A stretch of DNA of 64,000 nucleotides from Thermococcus siculi. Its GTDB lineage: Archaea; Methanobacteriota_B; Thermococci; Thermococcales; Thermococcaceae. A program made the position numbers and the translations under genes. Under the pieces are notes generated by a model. It was not told where the DNA came from. It ran no database searches and saw nothing but the letters and a program-made list of their open reading frames with translations. Positions 8,150-17,199 of this stretch are shown in pieces (positions within the stretch are counted from its first letter, which is position 1; the number at the start of each line of letters is the position of its first letter). The DNA is taken from positions 372,001-436,000 of the forward strand of contig NZ_CP015103.1 in assembly GCF_002214505.1 (NCBI RefSeq), given 5' to 3'.

Positions 8150-10015
8150 TCACTCCCCCTTGAGTATCTTCTCCACGTCAAAGCCCTCCTCGTACTTCCT
8201 GAGCTTCCTCTCGAAGAACTCGATGAAGAGCTTGTAGCGCTTGGAGCGGTGCTTGGGCTTCCCGCGGATGCTGTGGCCGTGGGGGCCTCTCCTGAATATC
8301 GCTATGTACGCCTCCTTCCCCATGTCCCTGAGCACGTTGTAGAACATGAGGCTCTGGTCAAGGGGGCAGCGGTAGTCCTCCAGCGAGTGGATGAGCAGAA
8401 TTGGGGCCTTCACGTTCTTTGCGTAAAAGAGCGGGCTTAACTTGCGGTAGTTCTCGTTTTCGAGCGGGTTCGGGCCGATAACCTCGACGTCGTACCAGAG
8501 ACCTATGTCCGAGAAGGCGTGGCTCGTGAGCCAGTAGCTTATGCCGTTCTCGCTGATGCCAGCCTTGAATAGGTCGCTCTGGGTTACCGCCCAGTTGGTC
8601 ATGAAGCCGCCGTAGCTTATGCCGGTTATGCCAACCCTCTCGCGGTCTGCATTGGGTTCGAGCTTGAAGAACTCCTCGATACCGTTCATGATGTCCTGGA
8701 AGTCCTCTAAGCCTGTTCTCTCAAGAACTCTGAGCGCGAAGTCCTCGTTATAGCCGTCGCTACCGCGCGGGTTGACGAAGACGACGTAGTAACCCTTGCT
8801 AGCCATGAGCTGCATCTCGTACTTGAAGTAGTGGCCGTACATTCCCTTCGGCCCGCCGTGGACGAAGACTATTACCGGAGCCTTCTCGCCCTCCTTTAGT
8901 TCTGGTTTAATGTACCAGCCGTCTATCTCAAGGTCCTTGCTCTTGAAGCGGAAGTGCCTCGGTTCAAAGGTCTTCAGCTTTTCAAAGATAGGCCCGTTGT
9001 AGTCGGTTACCTGCCTAAGCTCACCGTCGTAAAGGTATAACTCCCTCAGCCTGGTTGCTGTCTCTATTAGGAGGGCAACCTTGCCATCATGCACGTCGAA
9101 GCCCATTATCCAGTGGTCTCCAACGATGATGGGCTTGGCTTCGCCGTCCCAGAGGTATAGGTTCACCCTGCCCGCATCTGGAACGGTAAAGTAGACCTTA
9201 CCGTCCTCGAGCTTCGCATTCCAGGTGTCAAGAGGACCCTCGTAGACCGGCTTAATCTCCCCGTCCCAGAGATAGAGCCAGTCGTGCTCGCTGATAAAGC
9301 GCTTTTCCCGCTTTCCGCGGAGGAGCACCGCCTTTCCGTCGGAATCGACTGCCTCGAAGGAGACCCTCTCGAAGAGCTTTTCCTCCTCGCCGTCCTTCCA
9401 GAGGTAGATGTCCCAGAGCTTGAAGAGAGCCGGCTTTGAACCCTCGCGGTGGGGGATGTTCACGACGATGGAGTCACCGTGCCATATTCCACCGGAAAAC
9501 CTCGGCTTCTCGAACTGCTCGATTATCTCCTCGCTCTCCGTGTCGAGAACCCAGAAGGCGGTTTTCTCACCGTCGAAGAAGCCCATGCTGTCGAACCAGG
9601 CCGGGACGTCGTCGTCAAAGACGAAGTCCTCGTCGTCCCTCCTCTTGAAGCCCACAACAAGGAGCCTCCTCGAATCGTCGTTCCACTGGATAGAACGGAT
9701 GTTTTTGGCCGAGAGAACCTTCTTGGCGCTCAGAGTGCCCAAATCGGCAACCCATATCTCGCTCTCCTTCTTCTCCTCGTTGGAGCGCATGAAGGCCAGC
9801 TTTTTGCCGTCCGGCGAAATCCTGGGCATCGAGGCGTTCTCGACAAAGCGCCTCGCCCCCGTTTCGATGTCCTCAACCACGACGGTGCTCTCGTACTTAT
9901 CCTCCTTCATGTTGGCCTTGGTGAGGGTGTACGCCACGAAGTTCCCCCTTATCCTCGGGTCGCCGAGGTAGGCGAACTTAGAAAAGGTCTTCTCGTCCCA
10001 TTCGATACCGCTCAT
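8150..10015 (-). CDS. S9 family prolyl-oligopeptidase-type peptidase (acylaminoacyl peptidase)
   Basis: A 621-residue cytoplasmic serine peptidase. Residues 1-340 form a beta-propeller with repeated WDG/YLWDGE blades; residues 350-610 are the alpha/beta hydrolase. The nucleophile is Ser467 in GISYGG, the oxyanion FVHGGP is near 385, the acid is probably Asp547 in HSLEDYRC, and the His is probably 579 in PHGHS. Size and layout match the Pyrococcus acylamino-acid-releasing enzymes (about 620-632 residues). A CTTATATACT box on the minus strand near 10045 is a plausible promoter. A T-rich stretch just after the stop (about 8146-8125) looks like a terminator. Family is certain; exo- versus endo-specificity is inferred. 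Confidence 0.9.
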   Translation of the reverse strand: MSGIEWDEKTFSKFAYLGDPRIRGNFVAYTLTKANMKEDKYESTVVVEDIETGARRFVENASMPRISPDGKKLAFMRSNEEKKESEIWVADLGTLSAKKVLSAKNIRSIQWNDDSRRLLVVGFKRRDDEDFVFDDDVPAWFDSMGFFDGEKTAFWVLDTESEEIIEQFEKPRFSGGIWHGDSIVVNIPHREGSKPALFKLWDIYLWKDGEEEKLFERVSFEAVDSDGKAVLLRGKREKRFISEHDWLYLWDGEIKPVYEGPLDTWNAKLEDGKVYFTVPDAGRVNLYLWDGEAKPIIVGDHWIMGFDVHDGKVALLIETATRLRELYLYDGELRQVTDYNGPIFEKLKTFEPRHFRFKSKDLEIDGWYIKPELKEGEKAPVIVFVHGGPKGMYGHYFKYEMQLMASKGYYVVFVNPRGSDGYNEDFALRVLERTGLEDFQDIMNGIEEFFKLEPNADRERVGITGISYGGFMTNWAVTQSDLFKAGISENGISYWLTSHAFSDIGLWYDVEVIGPNPLENENYRKLSPLFYAKNVKAPILLIHSLEDYRCPLDQSLMFYNVLRDMGKEAYIAIFRRGPHGHSIRGKPKHRSKRYKLFIEFFERKLRKYEEGFDVEKILKGE

Positions 10016-10131
10016 AACGCTACCACCGACCTATACTGGGCCTCGGAGTATATAAGCTTTACCTTGGTAGACAGTAATGAGCACGGAGAAGCTTTAAAAG
10101 ACCTGAGGACATTGAAGGCTCGGGGGGAACG

Positions 10132-10458
10132 ATGGGGGAAGAGCACGCCGTTGGAATAATCCTGGCCCTGGGGATATTCGTCTCGGTGGCCTTCAGAACC
10201 TACGCGGGCATAGCAGTTGCCGCCATCGGGATACCGCTCTACCTGGCGTACGTCACCAGGTCCCAGAACATACTCGCCAAGTCGAGGCTCTACGATAGGG
10301 ACCTCTTCCTGATGATAGCCATAGCTGTTGTTGTCATACTCGTCTTCAACTACTTCTGGGACCCCAGGATGGGGCTGATAGCGATGGCGGTCGCGATACC
10401 CCTGCTGGCCCTCTACGCCGACAGGCTAAAGGCGAGAAAGAAGGGCCAGAATGCCTGA
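10132..10458 (+). CDS. Small membrane protein of unknown function
   Basis: A 108-residue protein with four predicted membrane segments in two hairpins (about 5-25, 26-43, 60-77 and 81-100) and a basic tail ending RLKARKKGQ. I do not recognise the family. It starts at an ATG preceded by GGGGGAACG, with a TATA-like CTTTAAAAG about 40 bases upstream, and is transcribed away from the S9 peptidase. Its last 33 bases overlap the 3' end of the convergent kinase gene. Confidence 0.65.
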   Translation: MGEEHAVGIILALGIFVSVAFRTYAGIAVAAIGIPLYLAYVTRSQNILAKSRLYDRDLFLMIAIAVVVILVFNYFWDPRMGLIAMAVAIPLLALYADRLKARKKGQNA

Positions 10459-11073
10459 GGGCTTCCCCGTTCTCTTGTAGACCCTCAGCTCTCCCCTCAT
10501 CTCCTCAAGGAAGTCCCGCTCGATGCCGAACTTCTCCCTCACCCTCCTTGAGATGTAGTTGTCGTTGAGGAAGATCATGGCCATCGCCGATGTAAGGTTC
10601 TTCGGTTTTCTCCAGTTGGCCTTCTCGAAGTCTATGAGGTAAACGCGCTCACCGATTATTATGTGCTTGCCACCCTGTATCTGGCCGTGGTCGAGGCCGA
10701 GCCTGTCCAAGAGGGCCGTCTTTTCGGCTATCTCAAACAGGTGCCGCTTTTCGAGGTCGGCGTAGAATATTATCTCCCCCTCCGCAAACTCCCTGATGAG
10801 GTACTCCAGGCCCTCAAAGCTCCCGTAGGCTACGAGTGAAGGGGTTACATCGAATGGCTCCAGCGCCTTGATTATTTTCGCCTCCCTGGCGAAGTTCTGC
10901 CTCGGGGAGTCCGGCCGCTGGAGCTTTATTATGACGTTTTTTTCATCTAACTTTGCAGTGAAGATTAGACTGGTCGTTCCCTTTGCGTAGGGCCGGATTT
11001 CAGCGAATCCGAGGGAGTTCAGGCGAGAGTAAAACCGCCCCAATTGGGCTTTGCTTATCAGGTGGTCGAACAT
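10426..11073 (-). CDS. Predicted small Ser/Thr protein kinase (COG2112, RIO/lipopolysaccharide-kinase-like fold)
   Basis: A 215-residue minimal kinase. The N-lobe has IRPYAKGTTSLIF (glycine loop) and NVIIKLQR with the ATP-anchoring Lys. The C-lobe has DHGQIQGGKHI in place of the catalytic loop and VYLIDFEKA carrying the metal-binding Asp. This pattern is the archaeal predicted Ser/Thr kinase group COG2112, related to RIO and Bud32 kinases but lacking a standard HRD. The substrate is unknown. The gene is convergent with, and overlaps the end of, the small membrane protein gene. Confidence 0.75.
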   Translation of the reverse strand: MFDHLISKAQLGRFYSRLNSLGFAEIRPYAKGTTSLIFTAKLDEKNVIIKLQRPDSPRQNFAREAKIIKALEPFDVTPSLVAYGSFEGLEYLIREFAEGEIIFYADLEKRHLFEIAEKTALLDRLGLDHGQIQGGKHIIIGERVYLIDFEKANWRKPKNLTSAMAMIFLNDNYISRRVREKFGIERDFLEEMRGELRVYKRTGKPSGILALLSRL

Positions 11074-11125
11074 AGGCCTCGATAAGCTTAAATACTCCGC
11101 CGATTAAATACTTTTGGTGATAGCC

Positions 11126-11353
11126 ATGGTGACGGCTTTTATTTTGATGGTTACGGCCGCTGGAAAGGAAAGGGAAGTCATGGAGAAGCTTCTGGCCATG
11201 CCGGAGGTTAAAGAGGCTTACGTTGTCTACGGGGAGTACGACCTCGTAGTTAAGGTTGAGACCGACACGCTCAAGGACCTGGACCAGTTCATCACAGAGA
11301 AGATAAGGAAGATGACCGAGATCCAGATGACATCGACGATGATAGCCATCTGA
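11126..11353 (+). CDS. Stand-alone Lrp/AsnC ligand-binding (RAM) domain protein
   Basis: A 75-residue protein consisting only of the RAM/ACT-like effector domain of Lrp regulators: FILMVTAAGKEREVME, a VKEAYVVYGEYDLVVKVE core and a final TSTMIAI. It lacks a helix-turn-helix. I start it at the ATG at 11126 with GGTGATAGCC before it; in-frame TTG and GTG codons upstream are less likely. Similar stand-alone domains in Pyrococcus form oligomers that bind amino acids and may modulate full-length Lrp proteins. The specific partner is unknown; full-length Lrp-type proteins are also in this window at 58634 and 60305. Confidence 0.85.
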   Translation: MVTAFILMVTAAGKEREVMEKLLAMPEVKEAYVVYGEYDLVVKVETDTLKDLDQFITEKIRKMTEIQMTSTMIAI

Positions 11354-11414
11354 ACCTCTCGTTCTTCCTCTTGCTATTCTTCCAGTAGATCCAATAGATG
11401 GGAATAAAAAAAGT

Positions 11415-12089
11415 TCACTTGTTCATCATGAGCCTTATCCTCTCGGCGGCGTCCTTCGCCTTGTCGGAGATGTTGCTCAGCGTTCTCGCCACGTTCAGGA
11501 TGTAGAAGCCGTCGCCCCAGCTGAGCTGATCGGCCATTTCAAAGACCCTCTTCATCAGCTCGGTGTCGAGGCCGTCTATCTTGCTCTCAACGCCCTCTAT
11601 CTCGTGGATTATCTCGTACTCCGCCTCTATCTCCCCCTCGACGAAGCCGCTCTCTATCACCCTGTCCATCTGCACTATGGCCTTGTGCACCAGCTTTGCC
11701 GCCTTGATGCTCTCGTTGCCCATCTGGATTATGAGGGTCTTTAGCTCCTCCGGAACGGTTCCGGGCTTCTTTATGAGAAGCCACTTGGCGGTGTCCTCGG
11801 CGGCATCGGCAACCTTATCCTGCATGTGGAGGTATATGAGCACGTCCTCCCTCGCGACGGCCATCATGAGCTTTGAGCTTAGGGAGTCCCTTATCTCCTC
11901 CTTTATCCTGTCGGCAACGTCCTCGAGGCGGTCGACCTCTATGGCCAGCCTCCTCATCTCCTCGTAGTCGCCCCTCTCCCAGGCCAGGAGGGCCTTCTCC
12001 AGGGTCTCAACTGTGTTGAGAACGACCTCGGAGTGCTTTATGAGCGGCTTGAAGGGGCTTTTCGCAAAGAGCTTAGTCCAGACCTGCAT
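11415..12089 (-). CDS. DUF47 (TIGR00153) PhoU-like protein, phosphate-transporter partner
   Basis: A 224-residue all-helical, highly charged cytoplasmic protein starting MQVWTKLFAKSPFKP, the typical opening of TIGR00153/DUF47 proteins, which resemble PhoU. It begins 4 bases after the PiT transporter stop, the standard pit-accessory arrangement in archaea and bacteria. By family knowledge it associates with and modulates the PiT permease. Acidic ExxxD clusters in the helices are compatible with PhoU-like metal sites. It is convergent with the RAM protein gene. Confidence 0.88.
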   Translation of the reverse strand: MQVWTKLFAKSPFKPLIKHSEVVLNTVETLEKALLAWERGDYEEMRRLAIEVDRLEDVADRIKEEIRDSLSSKLMMAVAREDVLIYLHMQDKVADAAEDTAKWLLIKKPGTVPEELKTLIIQMGNESIKAAKLVHKAIVQMDRVIESGFVEGEIEAEYEIIHEIEGVESKIDGLDTELMKRVFEMADQLSWGDGFYILNVARTLSNISDKAKDAAERIRLMMNK

Positions 12090-12093
12090 GTTA

Positions 12094-13305
12094 TCACCCC
12101 ACGAGCATCAAGACCTTGAATATGGCCGCGCTGATTAAACCCGCGACCGGGACGGTAACGAACCAGGAGATTATTATGTCCTTAACGATGTCCTTGTTTA
12201 TTGCCTTTACTCCCCTGGCGAGGCCTATTCCTATGACAGCCCCCACGACGACGTGGGTCGTTGAGATGGGCAGCCCCATCCAGCTCGCGATGAGAACGAC
12301 GGTGGCGGCCGAGAACTGGATGGTGAAGCCCCTCGTGTTAGTCAGCTCTGTTATCTTCTTTCCGACGGTCTCCATGACCTTGTATCCGTAGGTGGCAACA
12401 CCAACCGCTATTCCAAAACCTCCGAGGGCGAGGATCCACTTGGGAACCGGGACCTCCATGCCGCCGAGGCCCATCGTCGCGACCGCGTAGACAGCCGCGA
12501 CCGGGCCGATGGCGTTGGCAACATCGTTGGCGCCGTGGGCCAGCGCGAGGTAGCCCGAGGTGATAACCTGGGCCTTCCTGAATATCGCCTCAACGCCTAT
12601 GAAGGGGTCGCTGCTCGGGAAGCGGAGCTTTATGAGGAGGTAGGTCACAAAGAAGACCACTACCCCCAGCGGGATTCCGTACATCAGGATTCCGGTCTTG
12701 ATGTCCCCCCCGTGGAGGACCTTGATGTAGAACATGGTTCCTATGACCACGAAGGCCAGGCCGATCCAGAAGGGCGACCATATCCTCGCGCTCCTCACCG
12801 GGTCTTTTCTCTCGAAGATGCTCTTGGTGAAGGCCTTGAATATGAGGTATGCCATTATCGCACCTATTACCGGCGAGAGTATCCAGCTGAGGACGACCTG
12901 GCTCATCTTACCCCAGTTGACTATGGCCGTTCCGGCGTAGACTATTCCGTAGCCGGCTATTCCACCGATTATCGAGTGCGTGGTTGAAACCGGCAGGCCG
13001 AACTTGGTGGCGATGACGAGCCATATCGTTGCCGCGAGGAGGGCAGCAACCGAGCCGTAGACGAGAACCATCGGGTCGGTTATCATCGTGGGGTCAAGGA
13101 TTCCCTTCCTTATGGTCTCCGTGACGCTCTTTCCAAAGAAGTAGGCACCGCTGAACTCAAGGACTCCCGCTATAATAACCGCCTGCTTCGGGGTTATCGC
13201 CTTCGCGCCGACGGCGGTGCTCATAGAATTTGCCGCATCGTTGGCACCTATCGCCCAGGCCATGGCGAAACCGAGGACTATCGTTATCAGCAGCCATACG
13301 TCCAC
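12094..13305 (-). CDS. pit: PiT-family inorganic phosphate transporter
   Basis: A 403-residue membrane protein carrying the two PiT signatures, GANDAANSM near the N-terminus and HGANDVANAIGP in the second half, plus ISTTHVVVG and VSTTHSIIGG repeats. The family cotransports phosphate with H+ or Na+. I start it at the GTG at 13305: GGTGGTGA sits just upstream and a TTTATATG box about 35 bases before it would put the transcript start between, so a longer frame to 13380 is not translated. The GTG start gives the usual archaeal length of about 400 residues. Confidence 0.88.
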   Translation of the reverse strand: MDVWLLITIVLGFAMAWAIGANDAANSMSTAVGAKAITPKQAVIIAGVLEFSGAYFFGKSVTETIRKGILDPTMITDPMVLVYGSVAALLAATIWLVIATKFGLPVSTTHSIIGGIAGYGIVYAGTAIVNWGKMSQVVLSWILSPVIGAIMAYLIFKAFTKSIFERKDPVRSARIWSPFWIGLAFVVIGTMFYIKVLHGGDIKTGILMYGIPLGVVVFFVTYLLIKLRFPSSDPFIGVEAIFRKAQVITSGYLALAHGANDVANAIGPVAAVYAVATMGLGGMEVPVPKWILALGGFGIAVGVATYGYKVMETVGKKITELTNTRGFTIQFSAATVVLIASWMGLPISTTHVVVGAVIGIGLARGVKAINKDIVKDIIISWFVTVPVAGLISAAIFKVLMLVG

Positions 13306-13410
13306 GCTCACCACCGGGGGGAACTGTGATGTAGCATATAAATATCTTACCGCAGTAGAATATATCCCGGTGGGCATCACTATATAGCGCTAAATAGAAT
13401 AAAGGGAAGG

Positions 13411-15030
13411 TCAGGGTTCAACCTTCACCGGCTCCACGCTTATCGTCCCGTTGGCAGCCATGTCGAGCCTGACGTAGTGATAGAAGCCGCCCTCGTCTTC
13501 AGGTGCGTAGAGGGGAGCGCCGCCCCCGCCGGTTATGAGCATCTTCACTCCATCCTCCTCGCCGTACCAGTAGATGTGGATGTGGCTGAACACTCCGAAG
13601 GCGTCGTACTCCTTCATGAGTGCCATTAGTCTCTTCGCGTCCTCCGGGTTCATGGAGTGGTCTCCCTCGGGCCTCGGGTCGATCGGCGGCGCGTGGAGAA
13701 CGAGGACAGGACGCTCGCCCCTCGAAACAGCAAGCTTCATCTGATCCTCGAGCCACTCAAACACCTCGTCGCTCAGGCCGTAGTTGTCCTCGACGTCGTT
13801 GATGATAACGTAGCGGTAGTTCCCGAAGGAGAAGGCGTAGTTGTCAGGGCCGAAGATCCTGTGGAAGATGTTTATGCCGTCCCCGCGGTACTCGTGGTTG
13901 CCCGGGGCGACGAATATCGGCTTGTTCCACTTCCACTCCTTCAGCAGGGCCGCCCACTCGTCGGCCTTACCCGTGTAAACGATGTCTCCGCCGTCGAGGA
14001 TAAAGACACCGTCGTCATCGTTTATCTCGTCCCTTATCTTGAGGAAGACCTCGGGGGGTTTAACTCCTCCGTCCGGCCTGTGGTCGCCGAAGGCTATTAT
14101 CCTGTAGTCTCCCAGGGGCTTGGCGTCGATGGTGAAAGAGTCCTCCGAGGTGCTGAACTTAACCCAGGTGTCGCCGGTCTCCGCCCCCTCCGGAAGGTTG
14201 AGCACCGAGGGGTTGGTGTTCTCTATGACGTAGGTCAGCTCGACGTTCTTGGGATCCTTCACCTCGACGCTAACGTTGAAGCCGAGGGCGTGGATGTAGA
14301 CAGTCGAGCCGTTGACGAGCCTTATGAAGCCGCCCTTAACCGTGACGTTCTCACCATCGACGACGCGCCAGTAGTAGATGAACGGCTCCATCGTCTTGAA
14401 AGACGTTAAATACCAGCTCTCGCCGTCCTCAGGAACACCGTTCCAGTTGGTGTCGCCTATCACCTTGAGAAGAACACCCTCGAACTCGCCGCTCCTCAGA
14501 ACGTCGTCCGTTTTGATCTCCTTGCCTTCCTTGAGTTCCATCGCGTACTCCAGAGCGGCTCCGGCGCCGGCCTTGCTCGTTCCGGTAAAGACGAAGTATG
14601 CCTTTCCATCGCTGTTGAAAGCCGCGAAGATTCCCTTGTCCGGCCCCACGAACTTGAGGCCGAGCTTGTATGCCACGTAGCCGAAGTAGTCGCTGACGGT
14701 TATGAGTATTGGCTTCCCCCTCAGAACTTCCCTGGCGTCCTTGGGCGAGAGTATAGCCACACCGCCGTCGTACTGGCTCGCCGGCAGGATTTCAGCGTTC
14801 GGGAAGTAGTGCTTCGCCAGATCCTCGTAGCCCTCGCTGACGTAGACCTTCGAGACATCGGCGATGTCGTACCACTTCGCCAGCACCTGGCCCTTCTCGT
14901 AGGAGCCAAAGTCTATCCCGCCCTTAGGAGTTTCGGAACTCGTTGTGGTCTCCGTGGGCGAACTGCCGCTTATGCATCCCGCGGCTAGAACGATGAAGAC
15001 CAGAAGAACTGCAAAAGCAACCTTCCTCAT
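13411..15030 (-). CDS. Secreted lipoprotein metallophosphoesterase
   Basis: A 539-residue exported protein. The N-terminus RKVAFAVLLVFIVLAAGCISG is a signal with a lipobox-like AAGC, followed by a Ser/Thr linker. Residues 40-330 form a surface domain of unknown fold. The C-terminal calcineurin-like phosphoesterase shows AFGDHRPDGG, DGGDIVYTG, APGNHEYRG, LHAPP and SHIHIYWYG, i.e. all metal ligands with a DxR variation at the first motif. The ATG at 15030 has GGTGAACCTC upstream; an in-frame extension to 15402 runs into the divergent promoter and is rejected. Substrate unknown; an extracellular phosphate-releasing role fits the neighbouring phosphate transporter but is inference. Confidence 0.82.
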   Translation of the reverse strand: MRKVAFAVLLVFIVLAAGCISGSSPTETTTSSETPKGGIDFGSYEKGQVLAKWYDIADVSKVYVSEGYEDLAKHYFPNAEILPASQYDGGVAILSPKDAREVLRGKPILITVSDYFGYVAYKLGLKFVGPDKGIFAAFNSDGKAYFVFTGTSKAGAGAALEYAMELKEGKEIKTDDVLRSGEFEGVLLKVIGDTNWNGVPEDGESWYLTSFKTMEPFIYYWRVVDGENVTVKGGFIRLVNGSTVYIHALGFNVSVEVKDPKNVELTYVIENTNPSVLNLPEGAETGDTWVKFSTSEDSFTIDAKPLGDYRIIAFGDHRPDGGVKPPEVFLKIRDEINDDDGVFILDGGDIVYTGKADEWAALLKEWKWNKPIFVAPGNHEYRGDGINIFHRIFGPDNYAFSFGNYRYVIINDVEDNYGLSDEVFEWLEDQMKLAVSRGERPVLVLHAPPIDPRPEGDHSMNPEDAKRLMALMKEYDAFGVFSHIHIYWYGEEDGVKMLITGGGGAPLYAPEDEGGFYHYVRLDMAANGTISVEPVKVEP

Positions 15031-15132
15031 GAGGTTCACCGGGAGAAACTCGGAAAAGGTGCTTAAAGCCCTTTCCTTTCGATTTCCCACCAAGTTTAAA
15101 TATCCGTTCACCCAACTGGTTTCGGTGATACC

Positions 15133-15489
15133 ATGTTCGTAGGGCACTACAAGGACGTCCCCGAGAAGGAGACGGGTTTTGATGGGGTAACCATAAGGTG
15201 GCTCGTTTCTCCGAAGCTCGGCGCGAAGAACTACGCGATGCGCTACTTCGTGCTCAAGAAGGGCGCCGAGATACCGATCCACAGCCACGACTGGGAGCAC
15301 GAGATATTCATTGTTAGGGGAGAAGGCATCATAACCAACGGCGAGGAGGAGCACCACGTCAAGGAGGGCAACTTCCTCTACGTCCCGCCCAACGAGCCGC
15401 ACGGCTACAAAGCAACTGGAGAAACCCTTGAGTTCCTCTGCATAATCCCGGCCAAGAGGGAGGCCATTCCCGACGACGAGTGGGCCTAG
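15133..15489 (+). CDS. Cupin-domain protein
   Basis: A 118-residue single-domain cupin. Motif 1 is visible as HSHDWEHEIFIVRGEG (metal-binding His, His, Glu) and motif 2 as VPPNEPHGY with the final His. It resembles small manganese- or iron-binding cupins of unknown substrate. The promoter GTTTAAATA lies about 40 bases upstream and the ribosome site is GGTGATACC. It is divergent from the phosphoesterase and its TAG stop interlocks by 4 bases with the convergent signal peptidase stop (shared CTAG at 15486-15489). Confidence 0.85.
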   Translation: MFVGHYKDVPEKETGFDGVTIRWLVSPKLGAKNYAMRYFVLKKGAEIPIHSHDWEHEIFIVRGEGIITNGEEEHHVKEGNFLYVPPNEPHGYKATGETLEFLCIIPAKREAIPDDEWA

Positions 15490-16052
15490 CGCCTGTGGTG
15501 GTAGACCTTTATCTTCTTTCTTCTGAGGGCTATCAGGTCGGCTTTCATCGATTTTGGCCGCACCGGTTCTTCCTCGAGGAGGAGCAGGGCTATGTCGTAG
15601 ACCAGGGAGGCTATCACGAAGAGGAAGAGGCCGAGAACTATGAGGGGGGTGTAGTACCAGATGACACCGACCTTCGGAATCACGAGGACAACCTTTCCGA
15701 GAACCTGCTCAGGATAGACCCTCCAGGGATCCGTGTAATTCCTGTTGTCGCCCTTCGTGACGAAGTAGTAGCCGGAGGGATCGGTTTTGATACCGACTAT
15801 CCTGTGGGTGATTTCGTACGTGGAGTTGCCGAGGGTTACCCTGTAGAGGATAACGTCACCGGGATGCAACCCTGAGGGATCAACGGGCTTCGTAATCACG
15901 AGGTCGTTGGGGTTTATGTGTGGCTCCATGGAGTCGGTTAGAATCACCACGTACTGGAAGCCGAAGACGAAGTGGAGAACCACGATTAGGACGACGAAGA
16001 AGAGGAGGAAGTACGAGAGCAGTGAGAGCGGATTCAAGCGACGCTTTGCCAT
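15486..16052 (-). CDS. SipW-like archaeal signal peptidase I
   Basis: A 188-residue membrane protease. The N-terminal anchor is at about 12-32; Ser41 in LTDSMEP is the nucleophile; His83 in EITHRIVG replaces the bacterial Lys, as in archaeal and SipW-type enzymes; Asp102 is in TKGDNRNYTDP. A second helix (about 134-155) anchors the C-terminus. I start at the ATG at 16052, preceded by GGTGGTG. It is the third gene of an operon with two secreted beta-rich proteins, so it is more likely a dedicated pilin-type peptidase, as SipW is for TasA, than the housekeeping enzyme. Confidence 0.85.
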   Translation of the reverse strand: MAKRRLNPLSLLSYFLLFFVVLIVVLHFVFGFQYVVILTDSMEPHINPNDLVITKPVDPSGLHPGDVILYRVTLGNSTYEITHRIVGIKTDPSGYYFVTKGDNRNYTDPWRVYPEQVLGKVVLVIPKVGVIWYYTPLIVLGLFLFVIASLVYDIALLLLEEEPVRPKSMKADLIALRRKKIKVYHHRR

Positions 16053-16062
16053 TAGACACCAC

Positions 16063-17175
16063 CTAATTAAAGCTGCACTCCGCGCCCATCGCCGTGATTT
16101 CAACATCGTAATTGACGTGACGCACTATATAAACCCAGTCCACGTAGGCTAAAAGGTTGACGGTGGCAAAGAAGTCCGCGTTCGCCTGCCCAAAGCCAAC
16201 CGAAACATCCCGGTTCCTGAAGCGGTTGTTGTTCTCAAACGTATGGGAATCTATCAAAGCCCCATTTGAGAACTTCTCGACGCTCCCGGAACTGCCCTGG
16301 GGAGAAACAAAAATTCTGCCGAGGTAGTACTGCTTTCCAGCTTTTTCAGTCGTCTCGTACGTTCCACTTCTGTCGTTTCCAAACTCAAAGTGGAAGGCGG
16401 AGTTGCTCTCGTGTATCCCTATGTAGTCGTACCTGTCCCTGTTGCCCACCTTGGTGTGGATGAACATGTAGAACGGATAGCTGTCGGCGTTCTGGGCATC
16501 GGACTTTCTGCGGAACTTGAAAACTACGTCGTAGGAATCATCAACGGTCAGCGTGGTGAGCTGGGCCTCCTTCGCGGTAGAGGAGAACCAGGTTGAAATC
16601 GTCGAGTTCACCACGAGCTTGCTCCTGCTGACGTTGAGTTCCTTGGACGTAAAGGCCTGAGAACCGTCAAAGATACCCGTGTCCACGTGAGGATATTTTT
16701 TTAGGCGGTTGAAGTTCTCGAAGTAAACGAAGATCTCACCGGGTTTTCTGTAGCTCCGGTATGGGTTATCGGAGCCGTAGTATATCCTAACGACCCTCCA
16801 GCCGTTGGCCTCTATGCTGGGAATCCTGAAGAAGACCGTGAAGATCTTGGACGTCCTCCTCATCACCCAGTAGTAGAGAGGATTTCCGTTTTCATCGACG
16901 ACGTAGACGTTGCCGGCCCTGAGCCTGGAGTAAGCGGGTATCCTATCCGATGGAATCGTGGCGTTGAACGTCTGATTGATAAGGGCAGTTCCTTCAAGAT
17001 TCGTCACGTTGACGTCTATCCAGTACCTCTCGGCGGTGCACGCGCCTATAGACTGGACGCTCACGTTGATAGAAGGGACCGAAAAAGCGGGAGTTAGAGC
17101 TAGGGCAGAGAGCAAGATGAGAACCGGGAGGAAAACCCTGAGCTTTATGAGGACGTGGTGGCGCGTCATGGTCAT
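16063..17175 (-). CDS. Secreted DUF2341-domain protein, candidate filament tip/minor subunit
   Basis: A 370-residue protein with a class I signal peptide (hydrophobic core VFLPVLILLSALAL, cleavage probably after AFS). The mature N-terminus VPSINVSVQSIG is a beta strand strikingly like that of the small protein encoded upstream. Residues about 30-120 include the DUF2341 hallmark WRVVRIYYGS with a preceding FFRIPS strand. The remainder (about 140-370) resembles a LamG/concanavalin-like sandwich with NGALIDSHTFENNN and WVYIVRH. There is no good ribosome site at 17175, so a nearby in-frame start is possible. It lies 10 bases before the signal peptidase start. Binding to sugar or surface is inferred. 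Confidence 0.7.
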   Translation of the reverse strand: MTMTRHHVLIKLRVFLPVLILLSALALTPAFSVPSINVSVQSIGACTAERYWIDVNVTNLEGTALINQTFNATIPSDRIPAYSRLRAGNVYVVDENGNPLYYWVMRRTSKIFTVFFRIPSIEANGWRVVRIYYGSDNPYRSYRKPGEIFVYFENFNRLKKYPHVDTGIFDGSQAFTSKELNVSRSKLVVNSTISTWFSSTAKEAQLTTLTVDDSYDVVFKFRRKSDAQNADSYPFYMFIHTKVGNRDRYDYIGIHESNSAFHFEFGNDRSGTYETTEKAGKQYYLGRIFVSPQGSSGSVEKFSNGALIDSHTFENNNRFRNRDVSVGFGQANADFFATVNLLAYVDWVYIVRHVNYDVEITAMGAECSFN

Positions 17176-17199
17176 TGTTGAAATTGTGGAGAAATCGTG

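Noticed and set aside
13306-13380. Longer N-terminus for the phosphate transporter
   Set aside because: It would precede the TATA box TTTATATG and lacks a ribosome site; the GTG at 13305 gives the family length.
13657-14409. Open frame of about 250 codons antisense to the phosphoesterase
   Set aside because: It is a shadow of the GC-rich codon pattern of the real gene, with no family-like sequence or promoter. The same applies to other long antisense frames, for example 22832-23665 and 33909-35042.
15031-15402. Extension of the phosphoesterase by 124 residues upstream
   Set aside because: It runs across the divergent promoter and antisense through the cupin gene; the lipoprotein signal peptide begins exactly at 15030.
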